Assembly (NCBI RefSeq): GCF_044772865.1 | Contig: NZ_CP173029.1 | Coordinates: forward strand, 3,472,001 to 3,536,000 | Length of the DNA: 64,000 nt | Reading direction: 5' to 3' | Source of the DNA: Algirhabdus cladophorae | GTDB lineage: Bacteria > Pseudomonadota > Alphaproteobacteria > Rhodobacterales > Rhodobacteraceae | Translations under genes and position numbers: made by a program | In this document: one piece after another, positions 1-9,321 of the stretch | Numbering within the stretch: position 1 is the first letter of the stretch | Layout of the letters: each line of letters begins with the position of its first letter | The notes under the pieces: generated by a model | Told to the model about the DNA's origin: nothing | The model's input: only the letters and a program-made list of their open reading frames with translations | The model's database searches: none

Positions 1-1
1 A

Positions 2-1213
2 GATTTGGTCATACTGGCCAGCATGAACGAGGGGTCATGGCCCGAGGCGCCGGCGCCTGATCCATGGCTCAATCGCCAAATGCGGCAGCAGGCAGGATTG
101 CTGTTGCCAGAACGTCGAATTGGCTTGTCCGCTCATGACTTTCAGCAAGCAGTTTGTCGTCCCAATGTTTGGATAACGCGAAGCATCCGTAACGCAGAGG
201 CTGAAACCGTTCCGTCCCGCTGGGTCAACAGAATAACAAACCTTTTGAACGGTTTGGACATGCAGGACGGTCCTGCACTTTTGTTGCAAATGATAGATCG
301 TGGCAACGACTGGCTAGGGATCGCACGACAGCTGGAAGACGTTCCTAATGATGCAGAAAAAGCGCCAAGGCCGTCGCCACAACCACCTCTTGCTTCACGT
401 CCTCGGCAGCTTTCCGTTACCCGGTTCAAAACTTTGGTTCGCGATCCTTATGCCCTTTATGCTGAGCGTATTTTGCGCCTAAAACCACTCGATCCGATCA
501 AAATGCTTCCAGATGCTCCCTTGCGTGGGATTGTTTTACACCGCGTGTTAGAAAGATTCTTGGCAGAACGCACGGATGACGAGAATTCTGCCGAGATTCG
601 ACTGAAACAGACTCTAGATCAGGAATTACAAGCCAATGTGCCTTGGCCGGTAGCCCAGCGACTGTGGAAGGCTCGTTTTGAAAAGGTCATACCGTGGTTC
701 GTTGACATCTACGAAGGTCAAATGCTCCAAGCCGAAAAGGTTTTCCTTGAGGCTAAAGGCGCGCTTTCGCTGGCTGACATAGACTTTAAAATTACAGGTA
801 CCGCTGATCGGATTGATATCACCTCTTCTGGCGAAGCTATCCTGCTTGATTATAAAACTGGACAGCCGCCCAGCAAAAAAGTTCAAGAGTTTTTTGATCG
901 TCAACTATTGATTGAGGCCGCAATGGTTGAAGAGGGCGCGTTTGCAAACCTTGGTCCAATGCCCGTGTTGCGGGCCGATTTCATTGGCCTAGGGTCCAGC
1001 CCAAAAATTGAACCTGCTCCTTTGGATAGTTTTCCTGTACCACAAGTTTTGCAAGAAATTCGTGCCCTCATTGGTCGCTATGACGAAAGGGAAATGGGTT
1101 ATACAGCCCGGTCCAAAATGCAGCGCGATACCGATGTGAGCCCTTACGATCATCTCTCACGATATGGGGAATGGGACGACACGGATCCACCGGTACGGGA
1201 GATCCTGAAATGA
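2..1213 (+). CDS. addB: Double-strand break repair protein AddB, C-terminal part (5' end outside window)
   Basis: This is the C-terminal 403 residues of AddB, the partner of the AddA helicase-nuclease that resects double-strand ends for RecA-dependent repair. The reading frame is open to the left edge, so the true start lies upstream. The visible part carries the AddB nuclease domain of the PD-(D/E)XK type: GIVLHRVLERF at about residue 175, then ITGTADRID and LLDYKTGQPPS around residues 262-290, which supply the acidic and lysine catalytic residues. The cysteines that hold an iron-sulfur cluster in Bacillus AddB are not seen in this portion. It overlaps addA by four bases (ATGA), so the two subunits are translationally coupled. 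Confidence 0.9.
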   Translation, partial: DLVILASMNEGSWPEAPAPDPWLNRQMRQQAGLLLPERRIGLSAHDFQQAVCRPNVWITRSIRNAEAETVPSRWVNRITNLLNGLDMQDGPALLLQMIDRGNDWLGIARQLEDVPNDAEKAPRPSPQPPLASRPRQLSVTRFKTLVRDPYALYAERILRLKPLDPIKMLPDAPLRGIVLHRVLERFLAERTDDENSAEIRLKQTLDQELQANVPWPVAQRLWKARFEKVIPWFVDIYEGQMLQAEKVFLEAKGALSLADIDFKITGTADRIDITSSGEAILLDYKTGQPPSKKVQEFFDRQLLIEAAMVEEGAFANLGPMPVLRADFIGLGSSPKIEPAPLDSFPVPQVLQEIRALIGRYDEREMGYTARSKMQRDTDVSPYDHLSRYGEWDDTDPPVREILK

Positions 1214-4200
1214 CGGTTCCCAATGAGGCAACGCTCCGCCAGATCGAGGCTGCCGATCCGAGTAATTCAACTTGGGTCGCTGCTAACGCTGGTTCAGGCA
1301 AGACGCGGGTTTTAACAGACCGGGTTGCACGACTTTTGTTGGACGGAGTTGCACCGGAAAACATCCTTTGCCTGACCTACACAAAAGCCGCCGCCACTGA
1401 AATGCAGAACAGGCTGTTTCAACGACTTGGTCAGTGGTCAATGATGCGCGATGAAAAGCTTCGCGGGGAACTTGCCGAGCTGGGTGCGCCTGTCGAAAAA
1501 ATCAGTGGCCTATTAGCAGAGGCGCGGCGTCTTTTTGCTAAGGCGATTGAAACACCAGGCGGGTTGAAAATTCAAACGATCCATTCCTTTTGCGCGTCAC
1601 TTTTACGTCGCTTCCCACTTGAGGCTGGCGTCTCACCACAGTTTGTGGAGATGGAAGATCGAACCGCGAAAATTCTGCGCAACGATGTGGTTGAACAGAT
1701 GGCTAAGGGCCACGATCGGGCGGTTATCGATGCATTGGCACAGTATCACTCGGGTGAAGATTTTGAAAACCTCACTGCCGAAGTGATGCGCCACAAAGAT
1801 ACAATTTGCGCGATGACTAAGGAAAAAATTTGGGCTGAGTTGGATCTGACGCAGGACGTAACGGCGCAAGACCTGGTGAATGAGATCACGACAGGTGTCA
1901 CTGCCGGTTGGTGGAATACCCTTCTTGAGACCTTGATAAGTGCCGGAAAAACGTCTGAAAAACTCGCTCACAAGTTAGCAACGATTGACGTGTCCAACCC
2001 TCAACCAAAAGATTTGGCTGTTTTCTATGATGTTTGTATTGGGGCCGATAATGCATCGAAATCTAGTAGCTACCCACCGAAAAGCCAAGTGAAGGTTATT
2101 GCCAAACTAGAGTCTATTCTGGCTGGTTTGCATGATTTAATGGATCGCGCGGCAGACGCAAAGCAAAAGGAATTGTCCCAGAAACTGGGCTACCGGACTT
2201 TGGCTCTGATAGATTTTGCAAAAGCATTTGTGCCAGCATATGAGGCAAGGAAGTTGAATAAAGGCTGGCTAGATTTCGACGATTTAATCCTTAGGGCCCG
2301 CGCGCTGCTGACAAAATCTGATGTGGCGCAGTGGGTCTTGTTTCGATTGGACGGGGGCATTGATCATATTCTTGTGGATGAAGCACAAGACACCAGCCCA
2401 GCGCAATGGGACGTTATTGAACATTTAGCGCGTGAGTTCACAACAGGAACATCGGCCCGAAGTGACGTTGAGCGTACGATCTTTGTTGTCGGCGATCCCA
2501 AGCAATCGATCTATTCATTCCAAGGCGCCGATCCCGCTGGGTTTGACCGCATGAAAGGCTTCTTTGCGGAGCGTTTGCGTACTATTGAAAAGCCGTTTAA
2601 GGCGCTGGATCTTGCTTTCTCTTTCCGCAGTTCACCTGCCATTTTGGATGTTGTGGATTTCACATTTGCAGAACTTGCAGAGGATTTTCCACAAACCCTC
2701 AAGCACCGGGCGTTTAAGGACGACCTACCCGGGCGCGTCGATCTTTGGCCATTAATCGAAAAGACGCCAAAGCCCGAAGATACTGCTTGGTTCGATCCTA
2801 TCGATCGGCTGTCAGAGACGGATCACACGGTTGTCTTAGCGCGGCAAGTTGCATCAAATATCAGTGCAATGCTTGCAGGCCACGCGTCATTGCCGGACGG
2901 TTCTGGCGGGATGAGGCCAATCCAAGCGAAAGACATCTTGGTTCTGGTTCAGCGCCGCAGTGATTTGTTCAATCAAATTATCCAAGCTTGTAAGGCTAAG
3001 GAAATACCAATTGCTGGTGCCGATCGGTTGAAAATTGGCGGTGAATTAGCGGTCAAAGATATCACGGCAGTTCTGCGATTTCTTGCCACGCCAGAGGATA
3101 ACCTTAGTCTTGTTTGTGCGCTAAGGAGTCCGTTCTTTAACTGGTCAGAACAAGACATTTTTACGTTGTGCCATCACCGCAAAAAGCCTTTTGTTTGGGC
3201 AGAAATGCGCGGATTAGACACTGTTTACCCACGCACTTTGGATGTTTTGAATGACCTGCGCGGTCAGGCGGATTTCCTGCGTCCGTTTGATTTGATCGAA
3301 CGCCTTTTGACCCGACATGAGGGCCGTAAAAACCTACTGGAACGCCTCGGCAGCGAGGCCATAGACGGCATCGATGCACTGTTGGACCAAGCCCTGTCTT
3401 ATGAACGCACTGAGGTTCCCAGCCTAACCGGCTTTCTTATCTGGCTCGACAGCGAGGAAGTGGAAATCAAGCGCCAAGTTGACAGTGCAAGCAATCAGAT
3501 GCGCGTGATGACAGTGCACGGATCTAAAGGTCTGGAAGCCCCAATTGTTATTCTGCCAGATTGCGCCAACCGGCTTGTGACCAGTCGAAGTGATATAGTG
3601 ACCCAGCAAGACACGGCGTTTTGGAAACCAAATGCACCTGAACAGCCGGCCAAGCTGCGCAGCCTTTTGGCTGCAGCCAAGACGAAAGAGCAGCAGGAAC
3701 GATTAAGGCTTCTTTATGTGGCAATGACCCGCGCTGAAAAATGGTTGATCGTAGGCGCTGCAGGTGACGTCGGCAAGACAGGCGAAAGTTGGTACAGCCG
3801 TATTCAGCACGGTCTTTCTGCCGCAGGTGCCAAGCCTTTCAATTTTGAATTGGGTGAAGGGCTGCGCTACCAATATGGGACATGGGATCAGGCGCAGAAA
3901 TCTGGCGATCCGCCTTTAGGTACAAAACCGGCTCTTGCTGAGTTCTTTGAAAGACCTGTTGAGACCCCGATTGCAAATGAAGGCGTTTTGACCGCCAGTT
4001 CACTGCCTGGCCCAAAGGCGTTGCCCAGCGCCTTGGGGGCAAAGGACGAAGAACTGGCAATGGCTTTGGGCACAAAGGTTCACAAACTGTTGGAGCATCT
4101 ACCAAATCTTGACCCAAAAACTTGGGGTGCCGCAGTTCCAAACCTATTGGATGATAATGAGCCAGAACTGAACCAGCAGGCTAGAGCAATCGCTTTATCT

Positions 4201-4560
4201 GTTCTCAATACTCCAGATCTGGCTTTTATTTTCGATCCTAGTGGTATGAGCGAAGTCAACCTTTCCGCAAATATCAGCGACCTAGACGATCAGCGATTGA
4301 GAGGGACCGTAGATAGGTTGATGGTCAACGACCACGTTGTTCTGGCCGTTGACTATAAAACGAATGTAGCTGTTCCAGACACGCCGCAACAGGTCCCCTT
4401 AGGCGTCTTGCGTCAAATGGGTGCCTATCAAAATGCGCTTGAACAGATCTTTCCTGACCACAAGATCCGAACTGGGATTTTGTGGACCACTTCGCGGTCT
4501 TTCATGCCATTGAGTGACGAGATCGTGAGGAATGCCCTCAAATCAACCACAGCATCTTGA
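1210..4560 (+). CDS. addA: Double-strand break repair helicase-nuclease AddA
   Basis: AddA is the UvrD-like (superfamily 1) helicase plus nuclease subunit of AddAB. The 1116-residue product has Walker A AANAGSGKT near residues 25-33, motif II VDEAQD near residue 395, motif V-like TVHGSKGLE near residue 767, motif VI VAMTRAE near residue 836, and a C-terminal PD-(D/E)XK nuclease with GTKVHKLLEHL and GTVDRL...VDYKTN. I chose the ATG inside the addB stop because it gives the usual N-terminus and the common ATGA overlap; an in-frame upstream start at 1171 would only add residues encoded within addB. Length is normal for the family. Confidence 0.95.
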   Translation: MTVPNEATLRQIEAADPSNSTWVAANAGSGKTRVLTDRVARLLLDGVAPENILCLTYTKAAATEMQNRLFQRLGQWSMMRDEKLRGELAELGAPVEKISGLLAEARRLFAKAIETPGGLKIQTIHSFCASLLRRFPLEAGVSPQFVEMEDRTAKILRNDVVEQMAKGHDRAVIDALAQYHSGEDFENLTAEVMRHKDTICAMTKEKIWAELDLTQDVTAQDLVNEITTGVTAGWWNTLLETLISAGKTSEKLAHKLATIDVSNPQPKDLAVFYDVCIGADNASKSSSYPPKSQVKVIAKLESILAGLHDLMDRAADAKQKELSQKLGYRTLALIDFAKAFVPAYEARKLNKGWLDFDDLILRARALLTKSDVAQWVLFRLDGGIDHILVDEAQDTSPAQWDVIEHLAREFTTGTSARSDVERTIFVVGDPKQSIYSFQGADPAGFDRMKGFFAERLRTIEKPFKALDLAFSFRSSPAILDVVDFTFAELAEDFPQTLKHRAFKDDLPGRVDLWPLIEKTPKPEDTAWFDPIDRLSETDHTVVLARQVASNISAMLAGHASLPDGSGGMRPIQAKDILVLVQRRSDLFNQIIQACKAKEIPIAGADRLKIGGELAVKDITAVLRFLATPEDNLSLVCALRSPFFNWSEQDIFTLCHHRKKPFVWAEMRGLDTVYPRTLDVLNDLRGQADFLRPFDLIERLLTRHEGRKNLLERLGSEAIDGIDALLDQALSYERTEVPSLTGFLIWLDSEEVEIKRQVDSASNQMRVMTVHGSKGLEAPIVILPDCANRLVTSRSDIVTQQDTAFWKPNAPEQPAKLRSLLAAAKTKEQQERLRLLYVAMTRAEKWLIVGAAGDVGKTGESWYSRIQHGLSAAGAKPFNFELGEGLRYQYGTWDQAQKSGDPPLGTKPALAEFFERPVETPIANEGVLTASSLPGPKALPSALGAKDEELAMALGTKVHKLLEHLPNLDPKTWGAAVPNLLDDNEPELNQQARAIALSVLNTPDLAFIFDPSGMSEVNLSANISDLDDQRLRGTVDRLMVNDHVVLAVDYKTNVAVPDTPQQVPLGVLRQMGAYQNALEQIFPDHKIRTGILWTTSRSFMPLSDEIVRNALKSTTAS

Positions 4561-4616
4561 CGCAGGATGGTTGGCTTCTTAGGTTCAGGCCTCAACTTAT
4601 TGCCAAGGAGAGAACC

Positions 4617-4937
4617 ATGGCCACCGTCGCTGTCACTGACGAAACATTTGAAGCCGAGGTCAAGAATTCTGACCTTCCCGTTGTTGTCGATTTTTGGGCT
4701 GAATGGTGTGGCCCGTGCAAACAAATCGGTCCTGCCTTGGAAGAATTATCTTCCGAAATGGACGGAAAAGTGAAGATCGTGAAGGTAGACGTGGATAGTA
4801 ATCCAAACTCTGCTGCATCCATGGGTGTTCGCGGCATTCCTGCCTTGTTCATGTTCAAAGACGGTCAAGTTGTCTCGAACCGCAGTGGCGCTGCACCAAA
4901 GGCCGCCTTGCAATCTTGGATCGAAGAAACCCTGTAA
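4617..4937 (+). CDS. trxA: Thioredoxin 1
   Basis: A 106-residue cytoplasmic thioredoxin, the general dithiol-disulfide reductant fed by thioredoxin reductase. The active site WCGPCK lies at about residues 30-35, and the cis-proline region reads RGIPALFMFKDG, as in TrxA. The ATG follows an AAGGAG ribosome site by six bases; the longer open frame back to 4557 lacks thioredoxin similarity and was rejected. It sits 56 bp after addA on the same strand and is followed by a clear intrinsic terminator, so it may end the addBA transcript or be transcribed alone. Confidence 0.97.
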   Translation: MATVAVTDETFEAEVKNSDLPVVVDFWAEWCGPCKQIGPALEELSSEMDGKVKIVKVDVDSNPNSAASMGVRGIPALFMFKDGQVVSNRSGAAPKAALQSWIEETL

Positions 4938-4961
4938 AGCCGTTGTCTTACCAATACGAAG

Positions 4962-4989
4962 GGCGTCCCGTCATTGGGGCGCCTTTTTT
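4962..4989 (+). terminator. Intrinsic terminator after trxA
   Basis: An 8-bp stem, GGCGTCCC paired with GGGGCGCC (one T-G wobble), around a GTCATT loop is followed directly by a run of six T. It lies 24 bp after the trxA stop and separates trxA from the hslVU promoter. Confidence 0.85.
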
Positions 4990-5004
4990 GGTGTGATACC
5001 AAGA

Positions 5005-5033
5005 CTTGTGCGCAGGGATGAGGCAATCCATAT
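5005..5033 (+). promoter_or_regulatory. Heat-shock (RpoH-type) promoter of hslVU
   Basis: CTTG at 5005-5008 and CCATAT at 5028-5033 are 19 bp apart and resemble the alphaproteobacterial RpoH pattern (CTTG, then CYATNT). The predicted transcription start near 5040 gives a leader of about 18 nt with AGGAGG at 5046-5051. HslVU is a classic heat-shock protease, and the same pattern occurs upstream of hrcA and hslO in this window. Assigned by eye only. Confidence 0.6.
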
Positions 5034-5057
5034 AGATTGCAAGATAGGAGGATCATC

Positions 5058-5615
5058 ATGGCATCATCAGAATTTCCAGGTTGGCATGGCACAACCATAA
5101 TCGGGGTGCGTCGCGGTGATGAAGTGGTGATCGCAGGTGACGGGCAGGTAAGCCTTGGTCAGACAGTGATCAAAGGCACCGCTCGAAAGGTGCGGCGTCT
5201 CAAGCCAGGCGGTCACGAAGTGGTTGCCGGTTTTGCCGGATCAACTGCAGATGCCTTTACCCTTTTAGAGCGTCTGGAAGCCAAGCTGGAAGAAACACCC
5301 GGTCAATTGGCCCGTGCCTCTGTTGAGCTGGCCAAAGACTGGCGCACAGACAAATATCTGCAAAAGCTAGAAGCGATGTTAATCGTCACGGACGGCAGCG
5401 ACCTGTTTGTTATCACTGGCGCTGGCGACGTTCTGGAACCAGAACATGATGTCACAGCAATAGGATCGGGCGGGAACTATGCCCTGGCCGCTGCACGGGG
5501 ACTGATGGACAGCGAAAAATCAGCCGAAGACATTGCGCGGGCTGCGATGGCGATTGCAGCTGATATTTGTGTCTATACCAACGGCAATCTCACTGTAGAA
5601 AAGATTTCAAAATGA
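5058..5615 (+). CDS. hslV: ATP-dependent protease subunit HslV (ClpQ)
   Basis: HslV is the threonine-protease core of the HslUV (ClpYQ) complex, a two-component cytoplasmic protease made with HslU. The 185-residue product has the mature N-terminus TTIIGVRRGDEV after an 11-residue propeptide; Thr12 would be the catalytic nucleophile. GDGQVSLG and the C-terminal half are typical. The ATG has a strong AGGAGG six bases upstream; the earlier in-frame codon at 5037 has no ribosome site. It overlaps hslU by four bases (ATGA) and is preceded by a heat-shock-type promoter. Confidence 0.96.
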   Translation: MASSEFPGWHGTTIIGVRRGDEVVIAGDGQVSLGQTVIKGTARKVRRLKPGGHEVVAGFAGSTADAFTLLERLEAKLEETPGQLARASVELAKDWRTDKYLQKLEAMLIVTDGSDLFVITGAGDVLEPEHDVTAIGSGGNYALAAARGLMDSEKSAEDIARAAMAIAADICVYTNGNLTVEKISK

Positions 5616-6913
5616 CTGACTTAACACCTCGCGAGATTGTCTCGGAATTGGACCGTTTTATCATTGGCCAAAATGACGCTAAGCGCGCCGTTGCCGTTGC
5701 TTTGCGAAACCGTTGGCGGCGCAAGCAACTGGCCGATGATCTACGCGATGAAGTCTATCCCAAGAACATTCTGATGATCGGGCCAACAGGCGTCGGTAAG
5801 ACCGAGATCAGTCGCCGTTTGGCTAAGCTTGCAAGGGCACCATTCATCAAGGTTGAGGCAACAAAATTTACCGAAGTTGGCTATGTAGGTCGCGATGTAG
5901 AACAAATCATTCGGGATCTTTTAGACAGCGCAATTACGATGGTTCGGGAGCAAATGCGCGATGACGTGAAGGCCAAGGCCTATGCCGCCGCAGAGGATCG
6001 CGTGATTGAGGCTATCGCTGGTGAAGATGCCCGCGACGCAACTCGTGAGATGTTCCGCAAGAAACTGAAGTCCGGCGAATTGGACAACACGATTATCGAG
6101 CTTGAGGTTCAGGACACCGCCCCACCCCAATTCGAAATCCCTGGTCAGCCTATGGGTGGCGCTGGGATGATGAATATCGGAGATATCTTTGGCAAAGCCT
6201 TTGGTGGGCGTACGGTCAAAAAGAAGATTACTGTCTCGGAAAGCTATGACATCCTGATTGGCGAAGAGGCCGACAAACTGCTGGACGATGAGACCGTGAC
6301 ACGGACTGCCCTTGAGGCTGTTCAGGAAAACGGGATCGTTTTCTTGGATGAAATCGACAAAGTCTGCGCAAAACAAGAAGGCCGGGGCGGTGAAGTCAGC
6401 CGTGAAGGCGTGCAGCGTGATCTTTTACCTTTGATTGAAGGCACCGTTGTGTCAACCAAACATGGTCCTGTCAAAACAGACCATATTTTATTTATCGCCT
6501 CTGGCGCATTTCATGTGGCCAAACCATCGGACTTGCTGCCAGAACTTCAGGGACGGTTGCCTATTCGCGTCGAATTGCGCGCCTTGACTGAAGGGGATTT
6601 CGTTCGGATCCTGACCGAGACAGATAACGCGCTTACACTGCAATATACCGCCTTGATGGGCACCGAAGATGTTACCGTGTCCTTTGCCGAAGACGGCATT
6701 GCGGCCCTTGCGAAAATTGCTGCAGATGTAAACCAAAGTGTTGAGAACATTGGCGCACGGCGGCTCTACACTGTGCTGGAAAGGGTCTTTGAGGAATTGT
6801 CTTTCTCTGCACCAGATTTAGGTGGCGAAGCCGTTACCGTTGACGCGGGCTATGTCGAAAAGCACCTAGGTGCCCTTGCACGTGAAATCGACGTCAGCCG
6901 CTACGTCTTGTAG
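5612..6913 (+). CDS. hslU: ATP-dependent protease ATPase subunit HslU (ClpY)
   Basis: HslU is the AAA+ unfoldase that recognises, unfolds and feeds substrates into HslV. The 433-residue protein has Walker A GPTGVGKT at residues 57-64, the pore loop GYVGRDV at about 90-96, an inserted I domain around residues 110-235, Walker B IVFLDEIDKV near 246, and the sensor-2 motif GARRL near residue 387. It starts inside the hslV stop (ATGA). The gene converges on the Smr gene with a 3-bp gap and no obvious terminator. Confidence 0.97.
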   Translation: MTDLTPREIVSELDRFIIGQNDAKRAVAVALRNRWRRKQLADDLRDEVYPKNILMIGPTGVGKTEISRRLAKLARAPFIKVEATKFTEVGYVGRDVEQIIRDLLDSAITMVREQMRDDVKAKAYAAAEDRVIEAIAGEDARDATREMFRKKLKSGELDNTIIELEVQDTAPPQFEIPGQPMGGAGMMNIGDIFGKAFGGRTVKKKITVSESYDILIGEEADKLLDDETVTRTALEAVQENGIVFLDEIDKVCAKQEGRGGEVSREGVQRDLLPLIEGTVVSTKHGPVKTDHILFIASGAFHVAKPSDLLPELQGRLPIRVELRALTEGDFVRILTETDNALTLQYTALMGTEDVTVSFAEDGIAALAKIAADVNQSVENIGARRLYTVLERVFEELSFSAPDLGGEAVTVDAGYVEKHLGALAREIDVSRYVL

Positions 6914-6916
6914 AGG

Positions 6917-7501
6917 CTATTTTCTGCGTTTGAGGTAGACGTAATAGGCCCCTTCGCCCCCATGGCGAATGTGGGCTTGGGTCACTTGCAAAATACATGA
7001 TCGCAGCGGCGCCATGTTCAGCCATTGAGGCACTTGATGGCGCAAAATCCCGCGTTGAACCGGCATCAGGTCAAGACTGGGTTTATCTTTGCCCTTACCA
7101 GTAATCACCAAGACCAACCGTTTTTGATCTGCAAAAGCTAAAAGAATGAAATCGACCAAAGCAGGATGCGCTTGGGACAGGGTCATACCGTGCAGATCAA
7201 TCCTGCCTTCCGGCTTCAATTTCCCGCGCTTGAGATTGCCAAAGGATTTTTTGTCCATTTGGATCGTTTGGGCTGCAAGTTGTTTGATCAACGTCGGCTT
7301 GAGGTCCAAACCACCCTTTTCTGGCTTGGCTTTTGTCCCAATAGAAAAGGGCTGAATTGATCTGGAATGTGGCGCTGGAATGGTTTCAGGTTGGAAAACC
7401 TGAGTGAGATTTTGCCGTTCCAGCGGCTCTGCACGACCTACGACCTTGTTCCAAAGGTCTTGCTCCTCAGAAGTGAGCGTCCTGCGTTTCTTGCGCGCCA
7501 T
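6917..7501 (-). CDS. Smr/MutS family domain protein (SmrA-like putative endonuclease)
   Basis: A 194-residue protein with a C-terminal Smr domain, a fold found at the end of MutS2 and as stand-alone nicking nucleases or RNA-binding proteins. Visible motifs are DLHGMT (about residue 98), VITGKGKD, and HGGEGAYYVYLKRRK at the extreme C-terminus. The N-terminal third is basic and proline-rich without a recognisable fold. It lies 13 bp downstream of the Tim44-like gene on the same strand, so they are probably cotranscribed. The family is clear; the physiological substrate is not known. Confidence 0.85.
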   Translation of the reverse strand: MARKKRRTLTSEEQDLWNKVVGRAEPLERQNLTQVFQPETIPAPHSRSIQPFSIGTKAKPEKGGLDLKPTLIKQLAAQTIQMDKKSFGNLKRGKLKPEGRIDLHGMTLSQAHPALVDFILLAFADQKRLVLVITGKGKDKPSLDLMPVQRGILRHQVPQWLNMAPLRSCILQVTQAHIRHGGEGAYYVYLKRRK

Positions 7502-7514
7502 TCCTCAACACGCT

Positions 7515-8177
7515 TTATTCACCAGTGGCAACAAGCTGCCAGTTGGGATCGTCCGCATCCATAACCCGTGCAAACGTCCAGTTGTCTTTCTGACGTTTGA
7601 TTTCCGTTGGGCTGCCTTCAACGATTTCACCCGCATTATCGTGAACAACAGACGTTAATTCACCAACAAAGCGAACGGTTACTTCGCCCTCTTTGGTCGC
7701 TGGGTCAAACGTTGCATCATTGAGCGACATTTCACGCACACCAATAAAGTTTGCTTCGATAGACAGGCCTTGCTCTTCGCGGGCATCGACGACCGACGCA
7801 AAGCTTTCATATACGTCATCCGACAAAAACGGTTTGATCGACGCAAGATCACCATTTTCAAATGCCATCAAAATCATCTCATAGGCACCACGCGCCCCAC
7901 CCAGAAATTCATTTACGCTGAATGTTGGATCGATGGATTTCATGGCGGCCAAAGCCACTGCCTGATCACTGCCATCTGGAACGTGATCTGTGATGTCCTC
8001 ATCTGGACCGCCTTCAATCACTTCAAGGTTTGGCCGTTTAGAACGGGACGATGGCGCCTCCTGTGGCGCGGGTGGTTTTTCGAAACCTTCACGGGTTCCC
8101 AAAACACTGCGCAAGCGCAAAATCAGAAAAATCGCCACACCGGCAAGGACAAGAAGTTGGATCACAGCAGAGCTCAT
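7515..8177 (-). CDS. Tim44/TimA family putative translocation or adaptor protein
   Basis: A 220-residue inner-membrane-anchored protein. An N-terminal hydrophobic helix (SSAVIQLLVLAGVAIFLIL) is followed by a proline/serine-rich linker and a C-terminal Tim44-like domain (from about residue 80, with FLGGARGAYEMILMAFENGD and FVGELTS). In mitochondria the domain tethers Hsp70 to the TIM23 channel; the bacterial relatives are membrane proteins of less certain role. I chose ATG 8177 because GAGGT sits six bases upstream; the alternative is a TTG at 8195. Nearby secB also belongs to protein export, but no physical link can be claimed from sequence. Confidence 0.8.
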   Translation of the reverse strand: MSSAVIQLLVLAGVAIFLILRLRSVLGTREGFEKPPAPQEAPSSRSKRPNLEVIEGGPDEDITDHVPDGSDQAVALAAMKSIDPTFSVNEFLGGARGAYEMILMAFENGDLASIKPFLSDDVYESFASVVDAREEQGLSIEANFIGVREMSLNDATFDPATKEGEVTVRFVGELTSVVHDNAGEIVEGSPTEIKRQKDNWTFARVMDADDPNWQLVATGE

Positions 8178-8285
8178 TCGATACCTCAAAAACAAACGCC
8201 ATGGAAAATGACGCCTACCGCACTTATGTAGGTCACGTCTGGGGTCAAGTCCACTACCCCCTAAGGATGATAAGAAAGGTTTGAT

Positions 8286-8762
8286 ATGTGGTTACTTGCA
8301 CTGTTTGTGGGCATTCCCTTGATTGAAATCGCCCTTTTCATCCAATTGGGTGGCTTTTTAGGCCTGTGGCCAACTCTTGGAATCGTTATCTTAACAGCGA
8401 TGCTGGGGAGTTGGTTGGTCAGAAATCAGGGATTGCTGGCGATTGCCCAAATGAAGCAGTCCATTTCCAGCCTACAGGACCCAACAGAACCCATAGCGCA
8501 CGGTGCTATGATCCTATTTTCAGGTGCTCTGTTGCTGACACCTGGATTTTTTACAGACGCTGTTGGGTTTTCTCTGCTTATACCGCCTGTGCGGCATGCC
8601 TTGTATCGCTATGCCCGCACAAAGATCAAAGTTCAGGGATTTGGCAGTGCCCAGAGCCGGAGACCAAGATCTTATGACGACGGGATCATCGATGGCGAGT
8701 TTTCTGAAGTTGTAGACGACCCAAACCAATCAAATACGCCTTCAAAATGGACTAAGCATTGA
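8286..8762 (+). CDS. fxsA: FxsA family cytoplasmic membrane protein
   Basis: A 158-residue membrane protein of the FxsA family, named for E. coli FxsA, whose overproduction suppresses F exclusion of phage T7. The N-terminus is strongly hydrophobic (LLALFVGIPLIEIALFIQLG), then GPTL-like WPTLGIVILTAMLGSWLVRNQG, and a third segment, ALLLTPGFFTDAVGFSLLIPPVR, which is the family hallmark. The C-terminal 50 residues are polar and acidic. It is divergent from the Tim44-like gene (108 bp apart) and 55 bp upstream of secB. Confidence 0.88.
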   Translation: MWLLALFVGIPLIEIALFIQLGGFLGLWPTLGIVILTAMLGSWLVRNQGLLAIAQMKQSISSLQDPTEPIAHGAMILFSGALLLTPGFFTDAVGFSLLIPPVRHALYRYARTKIKVQGFGSAQSRRPRSYDDGIIDGEFSEVVDDPNQSNTPSKWTKH

Positions 8763-8817
8763 GGCCCAGCATGTGACCTGATAAAGGGCCAACAAAACAT
8801 TTAGGGAGTCCATTAGA

Positions 8818-9321
8818 ATGGCTGAGAAAGAAACAGCAGCGGCCGCGGAAACAACAGCCGCACCGCAGGTCAAAATGCAAGTTTTGGCGCAATATATCCG
8901 TGACATGTCTTTTGAGAATATTCTGTCTCAAAAAGGTGTCTCTGGCGAAGTTCAGCCAGACGTTCAGGTCCAAGTAAACTTGGATGCGAAAAAGCGCACG
9001 GTAGATCACCAGTTCGAAGTCGTGATCAAACTGAACGTGACATCCAAGGCCAAAGACAAGGACGACACACTGTTCCTGCTGGAAATCGAATATGCTGGTA
9101 TTTTCCACATCGAGAACGTTCCAGACGAGCAAATGCATCCGTTCCTGCTGATCGAATGCCCGCGGATGCTTTTCCCATTCCTGCGCCGGATCGTCAGCGA
9201 CATCACACGCGATGGCGGCTTCCCACCCCTAAACTTGGAAACCATCGACTTTATGCAGCTCTACCGGTCAGAAATGACTCGTCGCGCCGAAGCAGAAGCC
9301 GCGGCTGCACCAAAGTCCTAA
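8818..9321 (+). CDS. secB: Protein-export chaperone SecB
   Basis: SecB is the homotetrameric cytoplasmic chaperone that holds preproteins unfolded and passes them to SecA. The 167-residue product has an alanine-rich leader, then QVLAQYIRDMSFENIL, the SecB core with LEIEYAGIFHIENV, and LLIECPRMLFPFLRRIV, all typical. The ATG has a GGGAG ribosome site (TTTAGGGAGTCCATTAGA). It converges on dnaQ with a four-base overlap, CTAA, in which both stop codons interlock. Confidence 0.96.
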   Translation: MAEKETAAAAETTAAPQVKMQVLAQYIRDMSFENILSQKGVSGEVQPDVQVQVNLDAKKRTVDHQFEVVIKLNVTSKAKDKDDTLFLLEIEYAGIFHIENVPDEQMHPFLLIECPRMLFPFLRRIVSDITRDGGFPPLNLETIDFMQLYRSEMTRRAEAEAAAAPKS

